Positions 53,831-61,895 of a stretch of 64,000 bases of DNA are shown here, piece after piece. Source of the DNA: JACVRW01 sp034664125. GTDB taxonomy: Bacteria > Actinomycetota > Thermoleophilia > Solirubrobacterales > Thermoleophilaceae. Below the pieces are notes generated by a model. The model was not told where the DNA came from and did not search any database. It saw only the letters and a list, made by a program, of their open reading frames with translations. Made by a program: the position numbers and the translations under genes. The number at the start of each line of letters is the position of its first letter. The first letter of the stretch is position 1. The stretch lies in the NCBI GenBank assembly GCA_034664125.1, contig JAXDIG010000015.1:1-64000 (forward strand), written 5' to 3'.

Positions 53831-53934
53831 AGGGCGCGCAGCAGGAAGACGATCGCGATGACCACCGCGGCGACGACGATTACATAGAGCAGGAAGCGGA
53901 ACGCCTCTTGCTCTGAGCGCAGCGGATTCAGCAC
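53827..53934 (-). CDS. 35-residue membrane protein in the cox operon
   Basis: Encodes MLNPLRSEQEAFRFLLYVIV, then VAAVVIAIVFLLRAL: a short amphipathic start and one transmembrane helix ending in a positive residue. GTG start seven bases after the coxC stop; its TGA overlaps the IMPase GTG (GTGA). The position resembles tiny accessory subunits of cytochrome oxidases. Function inferred only from context and shape. Confidence 0.65.
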   Translation of the reverse strand: MLNPLRSEQEAFRFLLYVIVVAAVVIAIVFLLRAL

Positions 53935-53941
53935 GGCGATC

Positions 53942-54562
53942 TCAGAGGAGGTAGACGCTGGAGTAAACGACGATCCACATGACGTCCACGAAGTGCCAGT
54001 AGATGCCGGGCACCTCGACGCCGCGGTGCTCCTTCGGGGTGAAGTGCCCGCGGAAGGCGCGCAGCGTGGCGAACACCAGCAGCGTCAGTCCCACCGCCAC
54101 GTGCGCCCCGTGGAGGCCGGTGAGCCCGTAGAAGATCGTGCCCTGGGCGTTGTCGTGCGGCGCGAAGCCGATGTGGACGTACTCGTTGACCTGCACCGAG
54201 AGGAACGTGAGACCGAGCGCCGCGGTGGTGAGCAGGCCCACCTGCATCGCCCGGCGGTTGCCCCTGCGCGCGCCCTCGAGCGCCCAGTGCATCGTGACGC
54301 TCGACGACACCAGCACTGCGGTGTTGACGCCGGCGATGAGCTTGGGCAGGTCCTTGCCGTCCATGGGGAACCAGCCCGAATCGGCCACGACCCGGATGAA
54401 GAAGTAGGCCGTGAAGAACGCTCCGAAGAGCATCACCTCGGAGATGATGAAAAGCAGCATCCCGAGGAACTGCGCCTCGACCCGCGAGGAGCGGTTGGCC
54501 GGGGGCGGACCGTGGTGCTCGTCGTGGTCGGCGTGTCCGTGGGCGACCGAGGCCGATTCCAT
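53942..54562 (-). CDS. ctaE: Cytochrome c oxidase subunit III
   Basis: 206 residues with five predicted helices, the short form. A His-rich N-terminus (HGHADHDEHHG), then GMLLFIISEVMLFGAFFTAY with the conserved Glu, GLTGLHGAHVAVG and the C-terminal YWHFVDVMWIVVYSSVYLL. ATG overlaps the Usp stop by one base. Belongs to the caa3 complex. Confidence 0.96.
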   Translation of the reverse strand: MESASVAHGHADHDEHHGPPPANRSSRVEAQFLGMLLFIISEVMLFGAFFTAYFFIRVVADSGWFPMDGKDLPKLIAGVNTAVLVSSSVTMHWALEGARRGNRRAMQVGLLTTAALGLTFLSVQVNEYVHIGFAPHDNAQGTIFYGLTGLHGAHVAVGLTLLVFATLRAFRGHFTPKEHRGVEVPGIYWHFVDVMWIVVYSSVYLL

Positions 54563-55383
54563 CAGGCGGGCTCCTCGCTGACGACGTGCTCGACCGGCTT
54601 GCCGGTGGAGGCCTCGACGCGGCCGATCAGGTCGGCGCGCATCCAGCCGGAGCGCGTCTCCGGGAGGGTCGAGATCACGATGTCGTCCGGCGCGTAGAAC
54701 TGGAGCGCGTTCTGGATGGCCGTGTAGGGGTCCGGGTGCACCACCTGCCCGATCGCTTCGAGCCCGGCGTCGGTGAGCTCCTTCAGCGTGTGCGCGAGGC
54801 GCTGGGCCGCCTCGCCGGAGTCCCCACCGTTGCCGTTGTCGGCGGCCTGCGGGCAGATCACGATGAAGCGGCGCGGCTCCTCGGCCGCCTTGCGGCGCAG
54901 CACCTCCAGCAGCGCGGGGCTGGCGACCGTCTGGTTGGCCACGACGAGCGTGCGCTTGACGTCGTCGCGCTCCGTGTCGAGGTCCACCACCACGTGCTCC
55001 ACCGGCCGGCGCGCCGCGCGCCTGACGCGGTCCACGAGCCCCTCGCGCAGCCAGCCCGACCGCGTCTCTGGGTGGGTGGAGATCACGATCTCGTCGTAGT
55101 CCTGCTCGCCGAGGGCGTCCATCACCGCCGCGTACGGGTCGGGGTCCATCACCTCGCCGTGCGCCTCGATGCCCGCCTCGCGCAGGAGCGCCAGCGTCAT
55201 CTGCAGGCGGTTCTCCGCGGCGTCGCGCACCATCGATTCGTAGATCACGTATCCGTGCCGGGGCTGGTTCTGCGGGCAGATCACGTGCACGTCCACCTCG
55301 TCGCCGGCCGCGCGCTCGAGCACGGCGTCGATCAGCGGCTTGCCCGCCACCGTCTCATTCGCGACTACGAGGATGCGCTTCAT
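54562..55383 (-). CDS. Tandem Usp-like protein between coxA and coxC
   Basis: 273 residues: two Usp-like alpha/beta domains (about 1-135 and 140-270), each starting with a strand (ILVVANETV, TLVVANQTV). Each ends with a similar motif: DEIVISTHPETRSGWLREGL and DDIVISTLPETRSGWMRADL. The classical GxxGxxxxxxxxxG(S/T) ATP motif is absent and the PETRSGW block replaces it. Overlaps both cox neighbours, so it is an integral part of the operon. A role in oxidase assembly, regulation or energy sensing is inferred. Confidence 0.85.
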   Translation of the reverse strand: MKRILVVANETVAGKPLIDAVLERAAGDEVDVHVICPQNQPRHGYVIYESMVRDAAENRLQMTLALLREAGIEAHGEVMDPDPYAAVMDALGEQDYDEIVISTHPETRSGWLREGLVDRVRRAARRPVEHVVVDLDTERDDVKRTLVVANQTVASPALLEVLRRKAAEEPRRFIVICPQAADNGNGGDSGEAAQRLAHTLKELTDAGLEAIGQVVHPDPYTAIQNALQFYAPDDIVISTLPETRSGWMRADLIGRVEASTGKPVEHVVSEEPA

Positions 55384-57299
55384 TCAGCAGGCGGAGGCGC
55401 GCCGCCGCCACCGGCGGGAGCGGGCACCGCGGCGCTCGCGGGCGCCTTCTCCTTGAACACGGCATGCACGGCGCCCGGCACGCCGTACTCGTACGGCCCG
55501 CCGACCACCGTCGGCACCTCGTCGAAGTTGAACACGGGCGGCGGCGAGGACACCTGCCACTCGATCGAGTGGGCCCGCCAGGGGTTGCCTTCGGCCAGGG
55601 GGCCGTGGCGCCACGAGGCGACCATGTTGTAGACGAAGACCAGGAACGAGAGGCCGAAGATGAAGGACGAGATCGAGATGACCGCGTTCCAGGTGGCGAA
55701 CTGGTCGGCGTAGTCGGCCACGCGCCGCGGCATGCCCTCGATGCCGACCAGGTGCATCGGGCCGAAGGTGAGGTTGAAGAAGATGAACGACAGCCAGAAG
55801 TGCAGCTTGCCGAGCGTCTCGTCGTACATCCGGCCGGTCATCTTCGGGAACCAGTGGTAGATCCCGGCGAAGATCGTGAACACCGAGCCGCCGAACAGCA
55901 CGTAGTGGATGTGGGCCACGATGAAGTAGGTGTCCGACACGTGGATGTCGAACGGCACGACCGCGAGCATGATGCCGCTGATCCCGCCCAGGGTGAACAT
56001 CGTGATGAAGCCCAGCGCGAACAGCATGGGTGTTCGGAGATGGATCACGCCTCGCCATAGCGTCGCGAGCCAGGAGAAGATCTTGATGCCCGTGGGCACC
56101 GCGATCAGCATCGTGGTGATCATCATCGGGACCCGCAGCCAGCTCCACATGCCCGACACGAACATGTGGTGGGCCCACACGGAGAACCCGAGGATCACGA
56201 TCGCCACCAGCGAGAAGGCCATCATCCGGTAGCCGAAGATCGGCTTGCGGGCGTGTGTCGAGATGACCTCGCTGATGATCCCGAAGCCCGGCAGCATCAT
56301 GATGTAGACGGCCGGGTGCGAGTAGAACCAGAAGACGTGCTGGTACAGCAGCACGTCGCCGCCCGCGGACGCGTCGAAGAACTTGGTGCCGATCGTGCGG
56401 TCGAGCAGAACGAAGAACTGCGAGCCCGCGATGAACGGCGTCGCGATCACGACCAGCAGCGAGGTCGTGAAGTTCGCCCACACCAGCAGCGGCATCCGCC
56501 AGAACGTCATGCCGGGCGCCCGCATGGTGATGATCGTGACCAGGAAGTTGAGCGCGGTGGCGATCGAGGAGGCCCCCGCGAACTGCACGCCGAGCGTGAA
56601 GAACTGCTGGCCCATGGGCGTCTCCGTGGAGAGCGGGGCGTAGGCCGTCCAGCCGGTGGCGAAGGCCCCGCCCTCGGCGAAGAACGAGCTGAGCATCATC
56701 ACGCCGGCGACCGGCAGCATCCAGTACGAGAGCGCGTTCAGGCGCGGGAAGGCCATGTCCGGCGCGCCGATCATCAGCGGGATCACGTAGTTCGCGATCC
56801 CGGCGAAGACCGGGATGATGAACAGGAAGATCATCAGTGACGCGTGCACCGAGAACAGCCCGTTGAAGGTGTTCGGGTCCACGAACTGCGTGCCCGGCTG
56901 GGCGAGCTCCGCGCGCATCACCATCGCCATCAGGCCGCCGGCGGTGAAGAAGAAGAAGGTCGTGCAGATGTACTGGATCCCGATGACCTTGTGGTCGGTG
57001 TTGACGCGGAAGTAGTCCCTCCACGAGTAGGCGCCGTGCCCGGAGTGGTCCTCCGGGATCGTGGGCGCGCCCGAGGCCCAGCGGAACCAGTAGTCGAAGC
57101 AGCCGATCCCGATCAGGAATCCGAAGGGGGCGGCGACCAGCGCGCCGACGGTGATGATCGCGTCCCCCTTGAACACCGGGTCCCAGCCGTACAGCGACCG
57201 GACGACGACGACGATGGCCGTGCCCAGGCCAAAGCCGATCGCCACGCCGAGGGCGGCGCGGTACCAGCCGGGTGCGAGAAGACGACGGGTGAGGGTCAT
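55380..57299 (-). CDS. ctaD: Cytochrome c oxidase subunit I, A2-type
   Basis: 639 residues, with one or two extra N-terminal helices before the 12-helix core. The D-channel Glu of A1 enzymes is replaced: YSHPAVY (326-332) in place of HPEVY. The YS pair is the A2-family signature seen in caa3 oxidases. The cross-link Tyr332 and K-channel Lys406 (PTGIKIF) are kept, as are the CuB and heme histidines (WAHHMF, HIHYVLFG). Reduces oxygen to water and pumps protons. ATG overlaps the coxB stop. The C-terminal tail is Ala/Pro/Gly-rich. Confidence 0.97.
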   Translation of the reverse strand: MTLTRRLLAPGWYRAALGVAIGFGLGTAIVVVVRSLYGWDPVFKGDAIITVGALVAAPFGFLIGIGCFDYWFRWASGAPTIPEDHSGHGAYSWRDYFRVNTDHKVIGIQYICTTFFFFTAGGLMAMVMRAELAQPGTQFVDPNTFNGLFSVHASLMIFLFIIPVFAGIANYVIPLMIGAPDMAFPRLNALSYWMLPVAGVMMLSSFFAEGGAFATGWTAYAPLSTETPMGQQFFTLGVQFAGASSIATALNFLVTIITMRAPGMTFWRMPLLVWANFTTSLLVVIATPFIAGSQFFVLLDRTIGTKFFDASAGGDVLLYQHVFWFYSHPAVYIMMLPGFGIISEVISTHARKPIFGYRMMAFSLVAIVILGFSVWAHHMFVSGMWSWLRVPMMITTMLIAVPTGIKIFSWLATLWRGVIHLRTPMLFALGFITMFTLGGISGIMLAVVPFDIHVSDTYFIVAHIHYVLFGGSVFTIFAGIYHWFPKMTGRMYDETLGKLHFWLSFIFFNLTFGPMHLVGIEGMPRRVADYADQFATWNAVISISSFIFGLSFLVFVYNMVASWRHGPLAEGNPWRAHSIEWQVSSPPPVFNFDEVPTVVGGPYEYGVPGAVHAVFKEKAPASAAVPAPAGGGGAPPPAE

Positions 57300-58381
57300 T
57301 TCTGCGCTTTCAGAAGGTACTCCACGAGTGCGTCGAGCTCCTCGGGTGAGAGCTTGTCGCCGAAGTCCTGGGGCATGATGTCAGGCGCGAATCCCTTCGT
57401 GATCACCTTGTTGGGGTCGACGATCGACTGCCGGATGAAGGCCGCAGTGGGCTTGTCGATGTTGTCGAGGTCGGGGCCGACCGTGCCGGTTGCGTTCGCC
57501 GGCTTGAACGTGTGGCAGCTGCCGCAGCCGTTGGCCGCGAAGATGGCCGCGCCGTCGGGGGCGCCGCCGCCACCACCGCCACCACCGCCGCTGCTCGGGG
57601 CGCCGCCCGCGGCCTGCTTCTGATCGTCGAGCCAGGAGTTGAACGCGCCGGCCGCGACCACCCGGACGTCCTGCCGCATGGTGGAGTGTCCGATGCCGCA
57701 CAGCTCGGCGCAGACCACCTGGTAGTGCCCGATCCGGTTGGGGGTGACTCGGATCTTCGTGGTGAGCCCGGGCACGGCGTCGGACTTGAGCCGGAACTCG
57801 GGCACCCAGAACGAGTGGATCACGTCCTTGGTGTGGATGCGGAACTCGACCGGGCGGTCCTTGGGCAGCACCAGCTCGGTGGAGTGAACCTTCTGGCTCG
57901 GGTAGTCGAAGGACCAGGTGAACTGCTGCCCGGTGACCTTCACGACCAGCGTGTTGGGCTGCTTGGCCTCGATGTCGTCGAGCACGATCCAGCCGTAGAT
58001 GGCGAGGGCCGTGACCATGAGGAACGGGACCGTCACCCAGAAGACCTCCAGCCGGGTGTTCCCGTGGATAGGGGCGCCGTCGCGCATGTCGCCCGGCATC
58101 GCACGGAAGCGGACGACGCTGTAGATCGCCACCGTCATCACGAGCACGAAGATGGGCACCGAGCAGATCAGCAGGACGTCGTAGACCGTGTCGATCTTGT
58201 TGGCCGAGCCCGCCGCGGACTGCGGGAACCAGTCGATCCACAGCGAGATCGCGATCCCGACCACCGAAGCCACGATCCCCAGCCCGATCATCTTCGCGAT
58301 CGGGTGGCGCTCACCCTGGATGCGCGGGTCCTCCTCAGGCGGGCCTGCCGGGCTCCCGGCGGCTGGATCCCTCTCGCTCAT
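57296..58381 (-). CDS. ctaC: Cytochrome c oxidase subunit II with fused cytochrome c
   Basis: 361 residues. An N-terminal cytoplasmic segment, two transmembrane helices (about 30-50 and 65-90, with a third hydrophobic stretch near 112-130), a cupredoxin domain with the CuA site VCAELCGIGHSTM, a poly-Gly linker and a C-terminal cytochrome c with CGSCH and a Met ligand (DIMPQDF). The fusion defines a caa3 oxidase. No lipobox at the N-terminus. First gene of the operon. Confidence 0.97.
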   Translation of the reverse strand: MSERDPAAGSPAGPPEEDPRIQGERHPIAKMIGLGIVASVVGIAISLWIDWFPQSAAGSANKIDTVYDVLLICSVPIFVLVMTVAIYSVVRFRAMPGDMRDGAPIHGNTRLEVFWVTVPFLMVTALAIYGWIVLDDIEAKQPNTLVVKVTGQQFTWSFDYPSQKVHSTELVLPKDRPVEFRIHTKDVIHSFWVPEFRLKSDAVPGLTTKIRVTPNRIGHYQVVCAELCGIGHSTMRQDVRVVAAGAFNSWLDDQKQAAGGAPSSGGGGGGGGGAPDGAAIFAANGCGSCHTFKPANATGTVGPDLDNIDKPTAAFIRQSIVDPNKVITKGFAPDIMPQDFGDKLSPEELDALVEYLLKAQK

Positions 58382-58438
58382 CGGCGCGCGAGTGTATTGG
58401 AGTGGGCGGCCGGGCGAGAAGTAGGAACTGGGGCGCGC

Positions 58439-58942
58439 TCAGGCCGCTGCTCGCCCCAGCCGCGACCTGCGGTGGTCGTCGGCCGGGCGACCGGAGCCGT
58501 CGCCGCGGGCCTGCGGCGCCCGCGTCGCCGCCGGCGCACCTCGTGCCTCCGACGGCGGGTGGCCGTGGTGGCGGCGGAACGCCTTGGAGAACTGCGCCGC
58601 CTGGCGGTAGCCCACGGCCCGGGCGACCGCCGCGACCGGCAGCGCCTCGTGCCGCAGCAGTTCCGCGGCGCGGCCCATGCGGATTCGCTGGAGCTCCCTG
58701 CGAAAGCTCGTCCCCTGCTCCGCGAACACGCGCTGGAGCTGGCGCCGCGAGGTGGCGATCGAGTGAGCGACGGCCGCGAGCGACAGGTTTTCGTCGGCGA
58801 AGTCGCGCCGGATCGCGCCGAGTGCGTCCTCGAACAGGGATCGCCGTCTGTGCTGGGTCGTCTGCCGCACCACATGGGTATACGTAGGAACTGCGTAATC
58901 GGATGCCTCATCTTGTTGTAGGCTGATTGAGCCGATCGTCAC
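58439..58942 (-). CDS. AraC-family DNA-binding protein, HTH domain only
   Basis: Up to 167 residues. Two HTH motifs (LSLAAVAHSIATSRRQLQRV and LPVAAVARAVGYRQAAQFSK) make a complete AraC DNA-binding domain at about 45-140. There is no ligand-binding domain, only a short N-terminus, and the C-terminus is basic and disordered. The start may be later (GTG at 58870), since the N-terminal codons overlap the likely promoter of the divergent CBS gene. It sits 57 bp upstream of the cox operon on the same strand. Confidence 0.83.
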   Translation of the reverse strand: MTIGSISLQQDEASDYAVPTYTHVVRQTTQHRRRSLFEDALGAIRRDFADENLSLAAVAHSIATSRRQLQRVFAEQGTSFRRELQRIRMGRAAELLRHEALPVAAVARAVGYRQAAQFSKAFRRHHGHPPSEARGAPAATRAPQARGDGSGRPADDHRRSRLGRAAA

Positions 58943-58965
58943 TAGAGGTCCGCGGAGGAGAGTGC

Positions 58966-59382
58966 ATGCAGGTCCGGGACGGAATGAGCAACCTGGTTCT
59001 CACCGTGAACCCCGGACACACGCTTCGGGACGCAGCCGCCGCGATGGCAGAGCGCGGCGTCGGCGCCGCCGTGGTGATCGACCCGGAGCAGCAAGGGCCG
59101 GGCATCCTCACCGAGCGTGACCTCCTCCAGGCGATCGGCGACGGGCAGGACCCCGACCGCGAGCGCGTGGGCGATCACCTCTCGTCGGAGCTGACCTTCG
59201 CGGCGCCGGAGTGGTCGCTCGAGGCGGCCGCGGACGCCATGGTGCGCGGCGGCTTCCGCCACCTGATCGTGGTGGACGGCGGGGAGATGATCGGCATCCT
59301 GTCGATGCGCGACATCGTGCGCTGCTGGGTGTCGGACGGCGCCACCAGCGAGCTGCCGTCGGATCTCGACCCCGTGCGCTAG
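58966..59382 (+). CDS. Protein with two CBS domains
   Basis: 138 residues, one Bateman pair. First CBS: TVNPGHTLRDAAAAMAERGV with GILTERDLLQAIG; second: WSLEAAADAMVRGGFRHLIV with GILSMRDIVR. Binds an adenine nucleotide or similar ligand; no attached catalytic domain. GGAGGAG ribosome site before ATG. TAGGCT at 58919-58924 is a candidate -10. Confidence 0.92.
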   Translation: MQVRDGMSNLVLTVNPGHTLRDAAAAMAERGVGAAVVIDPEQQGPGILTERDLLQAIGDGQDPDRERVGDHLSSELTFAAPEWSLEAAADAMVRGGFRHLIVVDGGEMIGILSMRDIVRCWVSDGATSELPSDLDPVR

Positions 59383-59395
59383 AGCCCGCCGGCTC

Positions 59396-59635
59396 TCAGT
59401 GCTCGAGCGGCAGGTCCGAGATGTCCTGGCGCGTCTCGCGGATCCAGCGCCAGACCGCGACCACCGTGATCACCAGCCCGATGCCGGTCACGACCCAGGA
59501 CAGCACCACGCCGACCACGGCCAGCGTGAGTCCGAGCGCGGTGACCACGGGGAGGTAGGACGGCCCCGGCAGGTGCACCGGCTCGCCAGGGGGCGGAGCC
59601 GGCGGGCCGCCGGTGTGGACGTCCTCGTCCGCCAT
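59396..59635 (-). CDS. 79-residue two-helix membrane protein
   Basis: A Pro-rich N-terminus (GGPPAPPPGEPVHLPGPS), two transmembrane helices (YLPVVTALGLTLAVVGVV and VVTGIGLVITVVAVWRW) and a charged C-terminal helix. Size and layout resemble small subunit IV (CtaF-like) proteins of actinobacterial aa3/caa3 oxidases, and the cox operon is 1 kb away. The oxidase link is inference. ATG overlaps the stop of the 34-residue gene by one base. Confidence 0.72.
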   Translation of the reverse strand: MADEDVHTGGPPAPPPGEPVHLPGPSYLPVVTALGLTLAVVGVVLSWVVTGIGLVITVVAVWRWIRETRQDISDLPLEH

Positions 59636-59739
59636 CAGTAGACGAGTCCCACGAGCCAGGCGAGCCCGAAGACCACCACGGCGATCGCGCCGGCGATCAG
59701 CCCGGTGCGCAGGTTCTTGTAGGCGAGTCGGCGGTCCAC
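59635..59739 (-). CDS. 34-residue single-helix membrane protein
   Basis: Encodes MDRRLAYKNLRTGLIAGAIA, then VVVFGLAWLVGLVY: a basic N-terminus and one transmembrane helix. GTG start; its TGA overlaps the ATG of the 79-residue protein (TGATG). A TACAAC-like box lies just upstream of the start. Probably a partner of the next gene; function unknown. Confidence 0.62.
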   Translation of the reverse strand: MDRRLAYKNLRTGLIAGAIAVVVFGLAWLVGLVY

Positions 59740-59754
59740 TGGCAGGCCGTTGTA

Positions 59755-60822
59755 TCAGACTCGCAGCGAAGCGGGAGGACCTGACTCGACGCTGAGCGCG
59801 CCTTCCGGCGGCCGCGCGCCGGGGCCGAACAGCGCGAGCACCGAGCCGCCGAAGCCGCCGCCCATGATGCGCGCGCCGAGGGCCCCCGCGCTCCGGCACG
59901 CATCCACCGCGCGCTCCACCTCGGGCACCGAAACCTCGTAGTCGTCGCGCAGGCTGCGGTGCGACTCGTCCAGCAGGCGGCCCAGCTCGGCGAGGTCGCC
60001 GCGCTCCAGGGCGGCCACCGCGGCATCCACCCGGGCGTTCTCGGCGAGCACGTGGCGCACGCGCCGGTCGAGCGGCTGGGGCAGCCCGTCGGCGCTGGTC
60101 GCGTCGCGCAGCGAGTCGATGCCGAGCCGGCGGCAGGCCGCGCGGCACTCCTCGCGGCGCTCGTTGTAGCCGGAGTCGGCGAGGTCGCGCGGCGCTCCCG
60201 AGTCCAGTGTCGCCAGCACGTGCTCGCCGAGGTCGAGCGGGATGCCGCGCAGCCGCGGCCCGCGCATGTCGATGCGCATCGCGCGTCCGCGCTCCCCGCA
60301 GAGGACCGCGAGCTGGTCGAGCAGGCCGGTCTGGGCGCCGGTCCAGTCGTTCTCGATCCGCGAGCAGAGCCGCGCGAGCGCGATTCGCTCGGGCGGAGCG
60401 GCTTCGGCGACCGCGCACAGGGCCAGGCACGACGCAACGCAAACGGCCGCCGACGAGGAGAGGCCGGAGCCGCGAGGCAGGTCGGCTTCGATCGTCAGGC
60501 GACAGGGGCGCACGTCGATCCCCTCGCGCCGCAGCTCGCCGACCGCGCCGCGGACGAGCCCGCGCCAGCCGCCGGCGGTTTCGAGGACGTCTTCCAGGTC
60601 GAAGCGGTCGTGCTCGTCCAGGTCGGGGGCGTGCGCTTCGATCGCCCGGCCCGGAGCGGGTTCGGCGGTCACCGTGACGCCCCGCCTGATCGCGAATGGG
60701 AGGCACAGGCCGTCGTTGTAGTCGGTGTGCTCGCCGATCAGGTTGACCCGCCCCGGGGCGAACGCCTGGACGCTCCCCCCTTCTCGCGAGGCGTGTTCTA
60801 GACGGGTGTTCGAGTGGCGCAT
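59755..60822 (-). CDS. galK: Galactokinase
   Basis: 355 residues. GHMP kinase with the galactokinase signature GRVNLIGEHTDYNDG, ATP loop LPRGSGLSSSAAV and C-terminal GARIMGGGFGGSVLALF. The catalytic Asp region (GLLDQLAVLCG) is present. Phosphorylates galactose at C1. No galT or galE in the window, so GHMP relatives with another sugar remain possible. ATG at 60822 follows TAGGAT by 11 bases. Confidence 0.9.
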   Translation of the reverse strand: MRHSNTRLEHASREGGSVQAFAPGRVNLIGEHTDYNDGLCLPFAIRRGVTVTAEPAPGRAIEAHAPDLDEHDRFDLEDVLETAGGWRGLVRGAVGELRREGIDVRPCRLTIEADLPRGSGLSSSAAVCVASCLALCAVAEAAPPERIALARLCSRIENDWTGAQTGLLDQLAVLCGERGRAMRIDMRGPRLRGIPLDLGEHVLATLDSGAPRDLADSGYNERREECRAACRRLGIDSLRDATSADGLPQPLDRRVRHVLAENARVDAAVAALERGDLAELGRLLDESHRSLRDDYEVSVPEVERAVDACRSAGALGARIMGGGFGGSVLALFGPGARPPEGALSVESGPPASLRV

Positions 60823-60833
60823 CGGCCCAGTCG

Positions 60834-60843
60834 ATCCTAGGGT
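60834..60843. promoter_or_regulatory. Overlapping divergent -10 boxes
   Basis: The ten bases ATCCTAGGGT contain TAGGAT on the minus strand (for galK, ATG at 60822) and TAGGGT on the plus strand (for the gene at 60850, six bases before its GTG). The two boxes share the central TA pair, a symmetric bidirectional promoter. Confidence 0.5.
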
Positions 60844-60849
60844 CAGGAA

Positions 60850-61191
60850 GTGATCGGGGAGCAACGGTCGGTTCGGGCCTTCATTGACGCGGAAGAGCTC
60901 GTACGCGATGAGATAGAGGTGGAGGTGCGCCCGTCGGCGCCCACCACGGACCCTCGGTCCGGCTGGCCCCTGACCGTTCCGCCGCTGGTGATCCTCTGGA
61001 TCGGCGAGCGCCCGCTCGCCGTCCGGCTGCGCGCCGTGGTGGCGATCAGCCGCTTTCCGACGAACGCCCGCCTGGCCAATCTGATCGAGGGCGAGGCCAG
61101 CGCCGCGGGTTTCGCAGTGGAGCGAATGGCCGAGGCCGGCCTCTGGCGGCTCTTCTCGCAGCCCCCGCGGCCGCGTCGCGTCGGGCTGTAG
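60850..61191 (+). CDS. Hypothetical protein, 113 residues
   Basis: Not recognised. Mixed alpha/beta: FIDAEELVRDEIEVEVRP, a Pro-containing loop, VPPLVILWIGERPLAVRLRA, then AAGFAVERMAEAGLWRLFSQ. No signal or membrane segment. Leaderless-type start. The stop lies three bases before the stop of the convergent endopeptidase gene. Confidence 0.65.
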   Translation: MIGEQRSVRAFIDAEELVRDEIEVEVRPSAPTTDPRSGWPLTVPPLVILWIGERPLAVRLRAVVAISRFPTNARLANLIEGEASAAGFAVERMAEAGLWRLFSQPPRPRRVGL

Positions 61192-61194
61192 GGC

Positions 61195-61806
61195 TCAGTC
61201 GATCCGCACGTGCAGGTGGTTGTCGTGGTTCGCGAGCGGCATCACCGTGCCGGGCGGCCCGGCGAGGTGGGTGTTCGGCCCGACGAAGACCGCTACGGCA
61301 CCCTCGGCCACGAAGCGGTCGACGAGCTCCTGGGATAGCTCGCGGTCGATCTGCGAGGCGTAGCGCGGGGCGCGCTCGCGGCCGTCGGCGCGCGGGTAGT
61401 AGACGTCCACGTCGAGCCCGTTCTGGTGGCTGGCGTGCCCGATGTAGCCAAACCGCGGGCCGAAGTCGCCGCCGTGGGGGCGGCTGAGGTCGCCGACCGC
61501 CATCCGCGCGGCCCGCGGGTGGGCGGCCCGGTACTCGCGTGCGACCTTGAGGACGATGCGCACCAGTCGCGCGGTGCCCCAGCGGCGCCACGGACGATTG
61601 GGCGAGCGGCGCTCCACCGGGTCCCAGGTGAAGAAGCTCCGGCCCGCCGCCGGGAGGCGCACGCCGCCTGCAAGGCGGCCGGCGGCCGGGTTGCCGATCG
61701 CGGTCGAGCGGTGCCAGGCGATGTGGGGCGTGGCCGCGTGGCGCTCGGGGCACCCGGGCAGCCCGGCGCAAACAGCGGCGAACAGGGCGGCGGCGGCGCG
61801 GGCCAC
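61195..61806 (-). CDS. Penicillin-insensitive murein endopeptidase (MepA/M74-like)
   Basis: 203 residues. A short signal peptide, then the zinc-peptidase motifs: GYIGHASHQNGLDVDVYYPR and the C-terminal NHDNHLHVRI (HxH). Cleaves D-Ala-meso-DAP cross-links. The chain ends right after HLHVRID, shorter than E. coli MepA. A TAGATG box lies five bases before the GTG. Confidence 0.88.
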   Translation of the reverse strand: MARAAAALFAAVCAGLPGCPERHAATPHIAWHRSTAIGNPAAGRLAGGVRLPAAGRSFFTWDPVERRSPNRPWRRWGTARLVRIVLKVAREYRAAHPRAARMAVGDLSRPHGGDFGPRFGYIGHASHQNGLDVDVYYPRADGRERAPRYASQIDRELSQELVDRFVAEGAVAVFVGPNTHLAGPPGTVMPLANHDNHLHVRID

Positions 61807-61895
61807 GCAGACATCTACGGCCGCGCGAGGGACTCAGGTCCGAGTGTGGGTAGCGGAATGCGTCATATGCGCGCGCCTGGTGGCCCACACTCCGC

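Noticed and set aside
55380..57299. Loss of the D-channel Glu in subunit I as a sign of a broken gene
   Set aside because: The compensating YS pair and all metal ligands are present, as in functional A2-type oxidases.
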